Part shown: positions 17,434 through 26,001 of the stretch, piece after piece
Layout of the letters: each line of letters opens with the position of its first letter
Position numbering within the stretch: the stretch's first letter is position 1
Assembly (NCBI RefSeq): GCF_040611135.1
Contig: NZ_JBEXNL010000007.1
Coordinates: 124,001 to 188,000, forward strand
DNA length: 64,000 nucleotides
Origin: Tsukamurella sp040611135
Lineage (GTDB): Bacteria > Actinomycetota > Actinomycetes > Mycobacteriales > Mycobacteriaceae
Direction: 5' to 3'
Position numbers and translations under genes: made by a program
Notes under the pieces: model-generated
Told to the model about the DNA's origin: nothing
The model's input: the letters and a program-made list of their open reading frames with translations, nothing else
Databases searched by the model: none

Positions 17434-18654
17434 ATGAGCGGAATGCGAGGCACACTCATCGGCGTGTGCACGGCGACCGTCCTCGCGGTCACCGGATGCA
17501 CGTCGACGGTCGCCGGGACCGCGCAGCCCGACCCGAGCGCGGCGGTTCGACTAGACACCGGCGGGTACCCCACGAGTCCCCGCCTCGTCTCGTCGCGGAC
17601 CGACCGCAGCGACCGACGGGTGCAGAGCAGCTACGAGCTCTCCGCCCACCTCATCTCCCCGGCCGAGGTCGACAAGTCCTACGACTGGCTGTCGAGCAAC
17701 GCCCGAACACCGGTCTTCGCGTCGATCACGGCGCTGACCTATCAGTTCGGCACCGCCCAGGCGATCGCACTCCTCGGTGGTGGGGACACCTTCGTAGGAG
17801 GAGCGATCTCCGCCCGGCAGACCGACCCGGTCGGCCGCACCAGCGACACGACGTCCGGAATGTCCACGATCACCCTGCGGTATCGAACGGCCGACAACGC
17901 GCGGAAAGCGGCCGACCAACTCACGACACTCGCCCGAGCCACTGGCCCCGACCATGCCTTGGACGGCCATCCCGGCGCGTTCGCAGGTCCGCCGATCACC
18001 ACCGTGGCGCTGCCCACGGTCTGGTGGATGCCGGTGAACGACTACCTGCTCGGCGTCGGCTTCAGCGCGTCAGTGCCGGCCGGCACCGCGCAACAGTTGG
18101 CCGCGCGGTGGCTCGCCCTCCAGGTGCCGGAACTCGCGAAGATCACGGTGTCGGCGTCCGACATGCTCGGGCTCCCGCCGGACCGGGACGGGATCATGTC
18201 CCTGACCATCGACGGCACTCCGACGATGCCGGACGGCGAGCGTCCCGGCGTCGGGTATCTGTCGCCCCGCGCCTACGCGAACTCCGCGAACGGCAGGTGG
18301 ACCTCGTCGATGGCGAAGTACGAGCGCGCCGGCGTCGACCTCATCGGCGCCGCCGGAAGCGTCGTGTACCGAACCCGCAGCGCCGCGGACGCGCGCTATC
18401 TCCTGGACCTGTCGAACGACGTGACCGCCGAGCCGCAGGCCGAGAGCGTCTCGGCCAAAGAGGCGCCACCGGCCGGCGTGAAGGACGCCTCCTGCGAGTC
18501 CTTCGTCACGCGGGCAACCGGAGAACCGCGCAAGGCCTACTCCTGCAGCCTCGCCGTCGGGCGCTACTTCATCACCACGGACGCCGCCAGCACGCTCACC
18601 CAGGTGCACCAGCAGGCGGCGGCGAGCCACCTCATGGCGAAGAACGCGAAGTAG
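17434..18654 (+). CDS. Large exported lipoprotein of unknown function
   Basis: The N-terminus MRGTLIGVCTATVLAVTGC is a lipoprotein signal peptide with lipobox AVTGC, so the product should be lipid-anchored on the outer face of the membrane. The mature protein (about 380 aa) contains LDTGGYPTSPR shortly after the anchor. This resembles a family of paralogous Mycobacteriales lipoproteins of unknown function; I believe it is the DUF7373 type, from memory. Three in-frame ATGs at 17422, 17434 and 17443 are possible starts. None has a clear ribosome-binding site, and all leave the signal peptide intact. It ends 5 nt before the convergent ROK gene. Confidence 0.75.
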   Translation: MSGMRGTLIGVCTATVLAVTGCTSTVAGTAQPDPSAAVRLDTGGYPTSPRLVSSRTDRSDRRVQSSYELSAHLISPAEVDKSYDWLSSNARTPVFASITALTYQFGTAQAIALLGGGDTFVGGAISARQTDPVGRTSDTTSGMSTITLRYRTADNARKAADQLTTLARATGPDHALDGHPGAFAGPPITTVALPTVWWMPVNDYLLGVGFSASVPAGTAQQLAARWLALQVPELAKITVSASDMLGLPPDRDGIMSLTIDGTPTMPDGERPGVGYLSPRAYANSANGRWTSSMAKYERAGVDLIGAAGSVVYRTRSAADARYLLDLSNDVTAEPQAESVSAKEAPPAGVKDASCESFVTRATGEPRKAYSCSLAVGRYFITTDAASTLTQVHQQAAASHLMAKNAK

Positions 18655-18658
18655 CCGA

Positions 18659-20002
18659 CTACGCGGTCACGCGGGCGACGGCGCCGAGCGGATCCGTGTA
18701 GACACCGTCGAGCGCGGCCGCGCCGGCGGCCTGCTGCTGGACGCGACCACCAGCACCACTGACCCGCACCGCCCGGCCGGGCTCGGCCGAGGTGGCCTTC
18801 AGCGCGGCCGAGACGTGGGGCAGGATCGCGGTGTGGTCGGTGAACGCCTGACCGCCGAGGATCAGGCGGTCGGGGTTGAAGATGTCCGCGACCAGGGCCG
18901 CCGCCTCCCCCAGGACGCGGCCGCGTTCGGCGACGATCGCCCGCGCCGTCACATCGCCGGCATCCGCGAGCCTGTGCAGATCGGCGATGGTTCGTACCGG
19001 AAGCTTCTGCGCGCGTGCGGCATCCACCACTGCGGTGTCGGTGACGGCGTCCTCGAGCCGGCCAGTGCGCTGGGGATCGAGCAGTTCCACGTTGCGCGTC
19101 GGCAGATGACCGATGGTGTGCGGACCGGACTTCGGCGAGTGCACCGCGCCGTGCAGCGCCAGCGCCACGCCCACGGTCTCGCGGCCGTAGACGTACAGCG
19201 TCGACCCCTGCGACTCGTAGTCCTCCGACAGGTGCAGCTCGGCGGCGGCCATCGCCTCGACGTGCGGGGCCACGGTCACCGGCAGGCCGATCGCACCCGA
19301 AAGACGCTCGCCCAGAGCGACGTCCTTCCAGCCGAGGCGCGGATGGTCGGCGACCACACCGCGGTCGTCGACGCGACCGCCGATCGCGATGCCGGCGCCC
19401 AGAACGGTACGGCCGTCCCAGCGCGCCAGGAACCGTCGGGCGCTCGTGGCGATCACCGACAGCACCTCGCCGGGCTCACCGCTCTCGGGCGTCGGGATCT
19501 GGATGGCGCCCACGACCTTGCCCGCCACGTCGTGCATCGTCACCGTGCTGACCCGGAACCCGATGTGGATGCCCAGCGCGAGCGGGCCGTTCGGATCCAC
19601 CTCGAGCGGGAGACGCGGGCGGCCGACGACGCCGCTCGCGGCGCGGTCGGCGCGCTCGCGCACCAAGCCGGCCTCGATGAGTGCGGTGACCTGACGGTTG
19701 ACGGTGGCCGCGGAGAGCTGGGTCTCGCGGGCGATCTCATCGCGCAGCACGAGGCCGCCGCGACGGATCACGCGCAGCACGGCGGCCGCCGGCTTCTCCG
19801 AGACCCGCAGTTGCGGAGCGAAGACGCGAGCCGGGGCGGCCGGCCGCGCCTGCCGCTCGACGCCGGCCGGACGGGCGAGGGGGTTGCGGGGCCGGGTCGT
19901 GCGGGCCGCCGCGGGGCGGACCTGGGCGGCGCGGGCCGGCGCCGTACGGGTCGAAGCGGAGACAGAAGCGGGAAGGTCGGCATGAAAATCGATGACGGTC
20001 AT
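18659..20002 (-). CDS. ROK-family transcriptional regulator
   Basis: This 447-aa protein has a basic Ala/Arg/Pro-rich N-terminal tail (about residues 1-65). A winged helix-turn-helix follows at about residues 70-130 (VLRDEIARETQLSAATVNRQVTALIEAGLV). The C-terminal ROK sugar-kinase-like fold includes GAGIAIGGRVDDRGVV and GPHTIGHLPT. The zinc-binding cysteine cluster of many ROK proteins is not evident in the segment GPHTIGHLPTRNVELLDPQR. NagC/Mlc-type ROK repressors respond to sugars or sugar phosphates; the ligand here is unknown. GAGGAA precedes the ATG at 20002. No sugar genes are adjacent, so it may act at a distance. Confidence 0.88.
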   Translation of the reverse strand: MTVIDFHADLPASVSASTRTAPARAAQVRPAAARTTRPRNPLARPAGVERQARPAAPARVFAPQLRVSEKPAAAVLRVIRRGGLVLRDEIARETQLSAATVNRQVTALIEAGLVRERADRAASGVVGRPRLPLEVDPNGPLALGIHIGFRVSTVTMHDVAGKVVGAIQIPTPESGEPGEVLSVIATSARRFLARWDGRTVLGAGIAIGGRVDDRGVVADHPRLGWKDVALGERLSGAIGLPVTVAPHVEAMAAAELHLSEDYESQGSTLYVYGRETVGVALALHGAVHSPKSGPHTIGHLPTRNVELLDPQRTGRLEDAVTDTAVVDAARAQKLPVRTIADLHRLADAGDVTARAIVAERGRVLGEAAALVADIFNPDRLILGGQAFTDHTAILPHVSAALKATSAEPGRAVRVSGAGGRVQQQAAGAAALDGVYTDPLGAVARVTA

Positions 20003-20444
20003 GGTTCCTCGAAGGTGTGCGTACGCCGCGACCTCCGGGGTTCACCCCGGGCGCAGACGTGAAGATGGAGTTGTCGAACGACTCGACCCGATCGACGGGC
20101 CGGCGGGAGTGCGAGCGCAGACGCTCAGCAGCAACACATTCGACAGTGCACGCGAACCATGGGGAGACGGCAACCCAGCGCGACGGTCTCATAACCGACG
20201 CGCAGATGGGCCTCAAGACTCCCGGACATGGTTTGAAACTAGCACCACACACCGCGCGCCGCACAAGCGCCACGGCCGGTAGTGGGACGCAGATCACATC
20301 AATGGGGCCTCGAAAACAGGATGCGAAGCGCACGCACCGTTGTCTAGACTCAGCCCCATGCTCTCCTGAGACGTCCCCGGACCTGTTCTTCGCGCACCCG
20401 CCTCACCCGCCGTGCCGCGCCCCGATGGACTTCAAGGAGCATTC
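20003..20444. promoter_or_regulatory. Divergent intergenic region between the ROK and ABC-F genes
   Basis: This 442-nt region has no supported gene. It contains a TAGACT box (plus strand, about 20345-20350) that could drive the ABC-F gene with a leader of about 85 nt. That leader includes a three-codon ATG-CTC-TCC-TGA mini-ORF at 20359-20370. A TAGTTT box on the minus strand at 20236-20241 could serve the ROK gene. Both are pattern matches only. Confidence 0.3.
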
Positions 20445-21980
20445 ATGGCTACCTCTCTCGCTGTCTCCGCACTCTCCCTGCGTTGGCCCGAAGGCACGAC
20501 AATCTTCGACGACCTCAGCTTCACCATCCCCGCCGGACGCGCCGCCCTGGTCGGTGCCAACGGCGCCGGAAAGAGCACGATGCTGCGTATCCTCGCAGGC
20601 CGGATCATCCCGACCGCAGGTTCCGTGAGCGGCACCGGGGTCGTCGGGTACGTGCCCCAGCACCCGCAGGCGCAGCCGGAGGACACGCTCGCCGACGCGC
20701 TCGGCATCGGCGGCACCGTCGCCGCGCTGCGCCGCATCGAGGGCGGCTCGGCCGCGCCCGAGGACTTCGAGGCCGTCGGCGACGACTGGGACGTCGAGGA
20801 GCGCGCGACCGCCGTCCTCGACGGCCTGGGCCTGCGACTCGGGGCCCTGGACCGCACCGTCGGGACGCTGTCCGGCGGCGAGGCCACCCTCCTGGCCATC
20901 GCCGGGCAGCTGCTGCGCCGGCCCGACACCCTCCTCCTCGACGAGCCGACCAACAACCTCGACCAGCGGGCCCGCGGCCTGCTCACCGACTCGCTCGATC
21001 GGTTCAACGGGACCGCGGTCGTGGTCAGCCACGACCTGACGCTGCTCGAGACGATGGACAGCACCGTCGAGCTGTACCGGGGATCCGTCCGCGTGTTCGG
21101 CGGGCCCTACTCGCACTACCGCGAGGTCCTCGACGCCGAGCAGGCCGCCGCGGAACAGGCCGTGACCACGGCCAAGGTCGACCTCAAGGCTCAGCGCCGC
21201 GATCTGGTGGAGGCGCAGGTCAAGCTGGATCGGCGCGCGCGGTTCGCCGCCAAGGCGGAGGCGGAGAAGCGGGTCCCGAAGATCATCGCGGGCCTGCGCA
21301 AGAACGCCGCGGAGGTCTCCGCCGGCAAGCACCGGGGCCTGCACGAGGACCGCGTGGACTCCGCCCGGGACGCCCTGGACGCCGCCAGGGAGGGCGTCCG
21401 CGACGATCGGGCGGTCCGCATCGCCATGCCCGAACCGGGCCCGGGACTGCACCGGCTCCAGCTAGACCACGGTCCGCTGCAGGTCACAGGCCCGGAGCGG
21501 GTCGCGCTCGTCGGCCCCAACGGAGCGGGCAAGACGACGGTGCTGCGGCGCGCCATCGCCGCCGCCCGCGAGGCCGAGCCGCCGACGGTGATCGGCTACG
21601 TCCCGCAGGACGTGCGGTTCGGCGCGGCCGAGGAGGGCTCGTTACTCGACGCGGTCCGGGACGCCCATCCGGACCTCGACGCGCAGCACGCGCACGCCGC
21701 GCTCGCCCGGATGCTGTTCCGCGGTAGGCAGTCGGAGCGGATCGTGAACACGCTCAGCGGCGGCGAACGGCTGCGGCTCGCGCTCGCGATCGCCCTACTC
21801 GGGGATCCGGCACCGTCGCTCCTGGCACTGGACGAGCCCACCAACAACCTCGACGTCCCGTCCGTGGAACTGCTGGTGGAGGCGCTCAACGCGTGGGAGG
21901 GGGCGCTCGTGATCGTCTCCCACGACCGCGCCTTCCTCGATCGGCTCGGTCTGACGCGGGAGGTCGAGATCGGCTCCTGA
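20445..21980 (+). CDS. ABC-F family ATPase
   Basis: This 511-aa soluble protein has two ABC domains in one chain and no membrane segments, the hallmark of the ABC-F family that acts on the ribosome (translation factors and target-protection resistance proteins). Walker A is GANGAGKST in domain 1 and GPNGAGKTT in domain 2. The signatures are LSGGEATLL and LSGGERLRL, each followed by a DEPTNNLD Walker B. A charged interdomain linker lies at about residues 230-310. AAGGAG 5 nt before the ATG at 20445 fixes the start; a GTG at 20412 is less likely. Whether it confers antibiotic resistance cannot be told from sequence. Confidence 0.9.
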   Translation: MATSLAVSALSLRWPEGTTIFDDLSFTIPAGRAALVGANGAGKSTMLRILAGRIIPTAGSVSGTGVVGYVPQHPQAQPEDTLADALGIGGTVAALRRIEGGSAAPEDFEAVGDDWDVEERATAVLDGLGLRLGALDRTVGTLSGGEATLLAIAGQLLRRPDTLLLDEPTNNLDQRARGLLTDSLDRFNGTAVVVSHDLTLLETMDSTVELYRGSVRVFGGPYSHYREVLDAEQAAAEQAVTTAKVDLKAQRRDLVEAQVKLDRRARFAAKAEAEKRVPKIIAGLRKNAAEVSAGKHRGLHEDRVDSARDALDAAREGVRDDRAVRIAMPEPGPGLHRLQLDHGPLQVTGPERVALVGPNGAGKTTVLRRAIAAAREAEPPTVIGYVPQDVRFGAAEEGSLLDAVRDAHPDLDAQHAHAALARMLFRGRQSERIVNTLSGGERLRLALAIALLGDPAPSLLALDEPTNNLDVPSVELLVEALNAWEGALVIVSHDRAFLDRLGLTREVEIGS

Positions 21981-22019
21981 AAACGGCCGATCCGCTGAGT
22001 TCCCGAGGCACCTCCTCGA

Positions 22020-22025
22020 TAGGCT
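22020..22025 (+). promoter_or_regulatory. -10 box (TAGGCT) for a leaderless fic mRNA
   Basis: TANNNT-type box exactly 6 nt before the fic ATG at 22032, with no Shine-Dalgarno sequence. The transcript would start at or next to the start codon. Confidence 0.5.
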
Positions 22026-22031
22026 GCCGGG

Positions 22032-22853
22032 ATGGACGTGCTGGGCGAGGCGATCGCGAACAGCGTGCTCGAGGGATGGGCCCCCACCCCGCTGGACGTC
22101 GATCGCCTCCGTGCCGTGTCCGACGGTGCCACCCTCGCCCGGTACATCGGCGACGCGATCGCGCGGGCGCTGGAAGCGGCATCGGAGGTCGGGCCGCCCG
22201 ACCTCATCGACGTGCCGCGAGAGTTCCTCGACACCTTCTACCCCGGCACCCGGATCCTGCGGAACCGCTTCGGCATCCGCGACGCGAGCGTGCTGCGACA
22301 GCTCGAATTCGAGGTGGGCACCGCGCAGCAGATCGGCATCGAGACCGGCGCGACAACCATCGCCGAGACCTTCGACGGCGTCCAGCTGGTCGCGATCCAC
22401 CGTGCCCTGTTCGGCGCGATCTACCCCTGGGCCGGTGTGCGCCGCAGGTACGACATGGGCTTGGGGCATCAGACCTTCTCGGCGGCGCTGATCGACCGGT
22501 ACCTGGGCGACGCCACGCGCATCCTGCAGAACCGGCTCCCCCACGAGCCCGTTCGACTCCTGGGCGAGGAGCGCGACCGGCGGGTGTACTCGCACCGCGC
22601 CGCGGAGGCCTACGCCTATCTCAACTGCGCGCACCCGTTCCGCGAGGGCAACGGCCGCGCGGCCAAGACGCTGCTGCAAGTGCTCGCCACGAGGGCCGGG
22701 TACCGGCTGGACTACGGCGCGGTGACGAAGAGGCGGTGGGACGGCGCCTCGCGTCAGTCCGCCCCGGACCAGGGGCACTATCGCCCCGACGCGCACGCCC
22801 TGTTCCGGGTGTTCGCCACGATCACGGTGCGCGCCGTGCCTCAGAGCCGGTAG
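22032..22853 (+). CDS. Fic-domain protein (probable AMP transferase)
   Basis: Fic enzymes transfer AMP or related groups to protein hydroxyls. This 273-aa protein has the catalytic loop HPFREGNGRAAK starting at H201. It matches HxFx[DE]GNGRxxR except that the last Arg is Lys. The invariant His, Phe, acidic residue, Gly-Asn-Gly and first Arg are intact, so it is probably active. Near the N-terminus, residues 10-16 (NSVLEGW) resemble the autoinhibitory [ST]xxxE[GN] helix of class II Fic proteins, with Asn at the first position. No separate antitoxin gene is seen next to it. The stop overlaps the convergent winged-helix gene by 13 nt. Confidence 0.9.
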   Translation: MDVLGEAIANSVLEGWAPTPLDVDRLRAVSDGATLARYIGDAIARALEAASEVGPPDLIDVPREFLDTFYPGTRILRNRFGIRDASVLRQLEFEVGTAQQIGIETGATTIAETFDGVQLVAIHRALFGAIYPWAGVRRRYDMGLGHQTFSAALIDRYLGDATRILQNRLPHEPVRLLGEERDRRVYSHRAAEAYAYLNCAHPFREGNGRAAKTLLQVLATRAGYRLDYGAVTKRRWDGASRQSAPDQGHYRPDAHALFRVFATITVRAVPQSR

Positions 22854-23998
22854 GACTCGAGCCCCAGCCACCCGGCCATCTCGGCGACGGTCTTCTCCAG
22901 CGCCGCTTCGGATTCGGGGTCACGACCGCCGGTCTCCCACGACACCGAGTGCACGAGCAGTTCGCCGGCCGCGCGGTCGGCCTTGACGTCGCAGCGCGCC
23001 ACGATCCGGTCGCCGAACAGGAAGGGCAGCACGTAGTAGCCGTGCACCCGCTTCTCCTTGGGCGTGTAGATCTCGATGCGGTAGAAGAAGTCGAACAGCG
23101 CCTCGGCCCGCTCCCGCTGCCACACCACGGGATCGAAGGGCGAGAGCAGCGCCCGCGCGGCGATTCCCCTGGGCCGCTTCGCCTCCGCGTGCAGGTAGAC
23201 CGCGCCGGACCACCAGTCCGCCTCCACCGGGATGAGTTCGCCTGCGGCCACGAGCTTCTCGACGGCGGGCGCCGCCTGCGCCGTGGACAACCGGAAGTAG
23301 TCGCGCAGGCAGCGCACGCTGCCGATGCCGTGCGCCTTCGCCGACTGCCGGATGAGCTCGACGTACGCGTCCTCGTCCGGGACCACGCGCTCGGCGAGCT
23401 CTCCGAGCACCGTCGAGGTGGGCGCGTAGAGCCGTTCGAACTGGCTGGTGCGCCCCGCGCTGGTGACCTCGCCCGCATGGAAGAGCACCTCGAGGCCCTC
23501 CTTCACCGACGACCAGTTCCAGCCCCAGTGCGTCTTCTCCACCACCTGGTCGTGCTCGAGGTGCGCCTCGAGGGCGCGGGCGGTGATCGGCGGCAGGTCC
23601 GCCAGTTCGGCGCGCAACCGGTCGAGTTGGCCGGGGTTGCGCGACTCGTAGCTCGCGAACCGTCCGACCACCCGGTCCGCAGTTCGACGGTGCCGCAGCA
23701 GCGGCCAGGTCTCGGGCGGGACCAGCGAGGCCTCGTGCGCCCACGCCTCGACGAGCCGGCGCGGTGCACGATCACGGGCGCGGTCGAGCAGCGCGACGTC
23801 GTAGTCACCGAGCCGCGCGAACAGCGGCAGGTACTGGCTACGCGCGACCACGTTGACACTGTCGATCTGGATGAGCTTGAGCCGGTCGATCGTCTTCTGC
23901 ACCTGCCGCATCGTCGGGGCGGCGTTGCCCGCGAACCCCGACTCGAAGCCCTGCGCAGCCAGGGCGATCCGGCGGGCCTGCGGCTGGGTGATCCTCAT
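22841..23998 (-). CDS. Winged-helix DNA-binding protein, YcaQ/AlkX-type (DNA glycosylase-like family)
   Basis: This 385-aa protein begins MRITQPQARRIALAAQGF. It shows the family hallmarks QIDSVNVVARSQYLPLFARLGDY near residues 45-65 and WAHEASLVP near residue 88, followed by repeated winged-helix modules. Characterised members (E. coli YcaQ, Streptomyces AlkZ-type) excise alkylated bases or unhook interstrand crosslinks using a QxQ-like motif. The QID at the equivalent spot suggests the AlkX/AlkZ2 side of the family, but this is inference. The start ATG overlaps the Nudix stop as ATGA at 23995-23998, so the two are coupled, a plausible nucleotide or DNA-damage pair. Confidence 0.78.
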   Translation of the reverse strand: MRITQPQARRIALAAQGFESGFAGNAAPTMRQVQKTIDRLKLIQIDSVNVVARSQYLPLFARLGDYDVALLDRARDRAPRRLVEAWAHEASLVPPETWPLLRHRRTADRVVGRFASYESRNPGQLDRLRAELADLPPITARALEAHLEHDQVVEKTHWGWNWSSVKEGLEVLFHAGEVTSAGRTSQFERLYAPTSTVLGELAERVVPDEDAYVELIRQSAKAHGIGSVRCLRDYFRLSTAQAAPAVEKLVAAGELIPVEADWWSGAVYLHAEAKRPRGIAARALLSPFDPVVWQRERAEALFDFFYRIEIYTPKEKRVHGYYVLPFLFGDRIVARCDVKADRAAGELLVHSVSWETGGRDPESEAALEKTVAEMAGWLGLESYRL

Positions 23999-24390
23999 GC
24001 GCGAGCGAGGTGCGGGAACAGGTACTGCTCGAGCATCGGCGCGATGGTCACGTCGCCGTGGTCGGCCGGGTCCAGCCAGCGCGCCTCCGCGATCTCGGCC
24101 GCGGCCCGCGGCTCGACGCGCAGTGCGGTGGCGAACACCGTGGACTCGATATCGGTGTTCGCCTCGTTCGCGGCGGGGCCGCGCCAGGACACCAGGTGGG
24201 TGAGGTCCTCGGTCGTCAGAGCGACCCCCAGTTCCTCGTCGATCTCGCGGACCGCGCAGTCGATCGCGGCCTCCCCCGGCTCCAGTTTGCCGCCGGGCAG
24301 CATGAACGCGTCGGTGCCGCGTTTGCGCACCGTGAGCACCCGCCCTGCCTCGTCCCGGAAACACACCGCAGCCACCGTCAGCACGTCCAT
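23995..24390 (-). CDS. Nudix hydrolase
   Basis: This 131-aa protein carries a complete Nudix box from GGKLEPGE to REIDEELGV (G-x5-E-x7-R-E-I-x-E-E-x-G-V), the metal-binding helix that hydrolyses nucleoside diphosphates linked to other groups. Its short length resembles MutT-type enzymes, and the substrate is unknown. The ATG at 24390 lies 7 nt after a TAAGGT box, which argues for this start and for a leaderless mRNA. The winged-helix gene overlaps its stop. Confidence 0.88.
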   Translation of the reverse strand: MDVLTVAAVCFRDEAGRVLTVRKRGTDAFMLPGGKLEPGEAAIDCAVREIDEELGVALTTEDLTHLVSWRGPAANEANTDIESTVFATALRVEPRAAAEIAEARWLDPADHGDVTIAPMLEQYLFPHLARA

Positions 24391-24397
24391 GACCGCC

Positions 24398-24403
24398 ACC
24401 TTA
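24398..24403 (-). promoter_or_regulatory. -10 box (TAAGGT) for a leaderless Nudix mRNA
   Basis: TANNNT box 7 nt before the ATG at 24390 on the minus strand. No separate Shine-Dalgarno sequence is needed. Confidence 0.45.
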
Positions 24404-24559
24404 TCGACGCTCCCTGACAAGAAATCGCCGCGCGTCAGCGAGCGCGTAGACGTGCGCGCGATGGTCGATGTCGACGATGAGCGCGACCTTCGCCGGGAGC
24501 CTCCCCCGAGGTGAAGTTCACGTTCGACGTGGTATCCCGCCTTCCGTCCACAGCGTTTC

Positions 24560-25969
24560 CTAGCACTCCGGCACGTTCACGGCGAGGCCGCCGAGTGAGG
24601 TCTCCTTGTATTTCGACAGCATGTCGGCGCCGGTCTGGCGCATGGTCTCGATCGCCTGATCCAGCGAGACGCGGTGCGTCCCGTCGCCGTGCAGCGCGAT
24701 GCGGGCGGCGTTCACCGCCTTCACCGAGGCGATGGCGTTGCGCTCGATGCACGGGATCTGGACGAGCCCGCCGATCGGGTCGCACGTGAGCCCCAGGTTG
24801 TGCTCGATGCCGATCTCGGCGGCGTTCTCGACCTGAGCGGGCGTGGCGCCCATGACCTGCGCCAGCGCGCCCGCAGCCATCGAGCACGCGGAGCCGACCT
24901 CGCCCTGGCAGCCCACCTCGGCGCCGGAGATGGAGGCGCGGCGCTTGTAGAGCACCGCGATCGCGGCGGCGGTCAGCAGGTAGTCGCACACCACCTGCTC
25001 GCGCCGCGCGGCCAACGACGACCGGAACTTCAGCGCGTAGTACAGCACCGACGGCACGATCCCGGCCGCACCATTCGTCGGCGCCGTGACGATCCGGCCG
25101 CCGCAGGCGTTCTCCTCGTTGACGGCCATGGCCGCCACGTTGAGCCAGTCCATGGCGTCGGCACCGTCGGACTCGACGAGCCGGCGGTACAGACCCGGCG
25201 CACGGCGCTTCACCCCGAGCCCGCCGGGAAGAATCCCCTCGGATCGGAAGCCCCGCTCGATGCACGCCTCCATGACCGACCAGATGTGCAACAGCCCGGC
25301 GCGCACTTCGCGCTCCGCCACCTGCTCGTCTTCGCCCGTCCGGGCACGGCGGAGCGCGATCTCGTTCTCGAGCATCAGCTGCGGAACCGTCAGGCCCGCG
25401 CGCGGACAGGTCTCCAGCAGCGCGGCGGCGGTGTCGAAGTCATGGGGAACGCCGGGCGATCCCGCCAGCGGGTTCACCGTCTCCGCGCCGGATTCGCGCT
25501 CCACGAAGCCGCCGCCCACCGAGTAGTAGACGGCCTCGTGCTCGGACATCGCATCCCGGTCGGAGCCGACGGCGTCGAACTCCGCGCGGAACCGGATGCC
25601 GTTGGTGTGCCGGGGCAGCACGGTCAGCGGGTGCAGCACGATCTGCTCGGCGCACAGGGACACCTCGTCCCGGCCCGCGATCCGCACGGTGCGGGACGCC
25701 TCGATCTCCGCGCCGCGCGTGACGACGTAGTCCGGATCCACCGTCTCCGGACGATTGCCCTCGAGGCCCAACAGCACCGCGGCGAAGGTCCCGTGCCCGC
25801 GTCCCGTAGCGGCGAGCGAGCCGTAGAGGTCGACGTGGAGGGCGCGCACCGTCGACGGCAGGGAGCGCAGCTCATCGGCGAAATCCGCCCCTGCGCGCAT
25901 CGGCCCCACGGTGTGCGAACTCGACGGGCCGATGCCCACCGAGAACAGCTCGAACACACTGATCGTCAC
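24560..25969 (-). CDS. sdaA: L-serine ammonia-lyase (L-serine dehydratase), iron-sulfur type
   Basis: This enzyme deaminates L-serine to pyruvate and ammonia using an oxygen-labile [4Fe-4S] cluster. The 469-aa single chain starts with the typical ISVFELFSVGIGPSSSHTVGPMRAG. The C-terminal half carries the cluster region: cysteines in NACGGRIVTAPTNGAAG, GCQGEVGSACSMAAG and GLTCDPIGGLVQIPC. The GTG at 25969, exactly 7 nt after a TACCCT box, gives the canonical N-terminus; an ATG at 25990 would add residues not seen in the family. Only 32 nt separate it from the divergent cyclase gene. Confidence 0.93.
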   Translation of the reverse strand: MTISVFELFSVGIGPSSSHTVGPMRAGADFADELRSLPSTVRALHVDLYGSLAATGRGHGTFAAVLLGLEGNRPETVDPDYVVTRGAEIEASRTVRIAGRDEVSLCAEQIVLHPLTVLPRHTNGIRFRAEFDAVGSDRDAMSEHEAVYYSVGGGFVERESGAETVNPLAGSPGVPHDFDTAAALLETCPRAGLTVPQLMLENEIALRRARTGEDEQVAEREVRAGLLHIWSVMEACIERGFRSEGILPGGLGVKRRAPGLYRRLVESDGADAMDWLNVAAMAVNEENACGGRIVTAPTNGAAGIVPSVLYYALKFRSSLAARREQVVCDYLLTAAAIAVLYKRRASISGAEVGCQGEVGSACSMAAGALAQVMGATPAQVENAAEIGIEHNLGLTCDPIGGLVQIPCIERNAIASVKAVNAARIALHGDGTHRVSLDQAIETMRQTGADMLSKYKETSLGGLAVNVPEC

Positions 25970-25976
25970 GCCCTCC

Positions 25977-25982
25977 AGGGTA
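25977..25982 (-). promoter_or_regulatory. -10 box (TACCCT) for a leaderless sdaA mRNA
   Basis: TANNNT box 7 nt before the GTG at 25969. It sits 7 nt from the opposing cyclase box, so the two promoters must overlap. Confidence 0.5.
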
Positions 25983-25989
25983 GGCCCCA

Positions 25990-25995
25990 TACAGT
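25990..25995 (+). promoter_or_regulatory. -10 box (TACAGT) for a leaderless cyclase mRNA
   Basis: TANNNT box 6 nt before the ATG at 26002. Its -35 region lies inside the 5' end of sdaA. Confidence 0.5.
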
Positions 25996-26001
25996 GGACC
26001 C

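Noticed and set aside
20412..20444. Upstream GTG start for the ABC-F gene
   Set aside because: No ribosome-binding site there; AAGGAG with ideal spacing marks the ATG at 20445, and the family N-terminus fits.
24421..24559. Possible gene remnant between the Nudix and sdaA genes
   Set aside because: Reading frames are short and without recognisable motifs; I see only spacer sequence.
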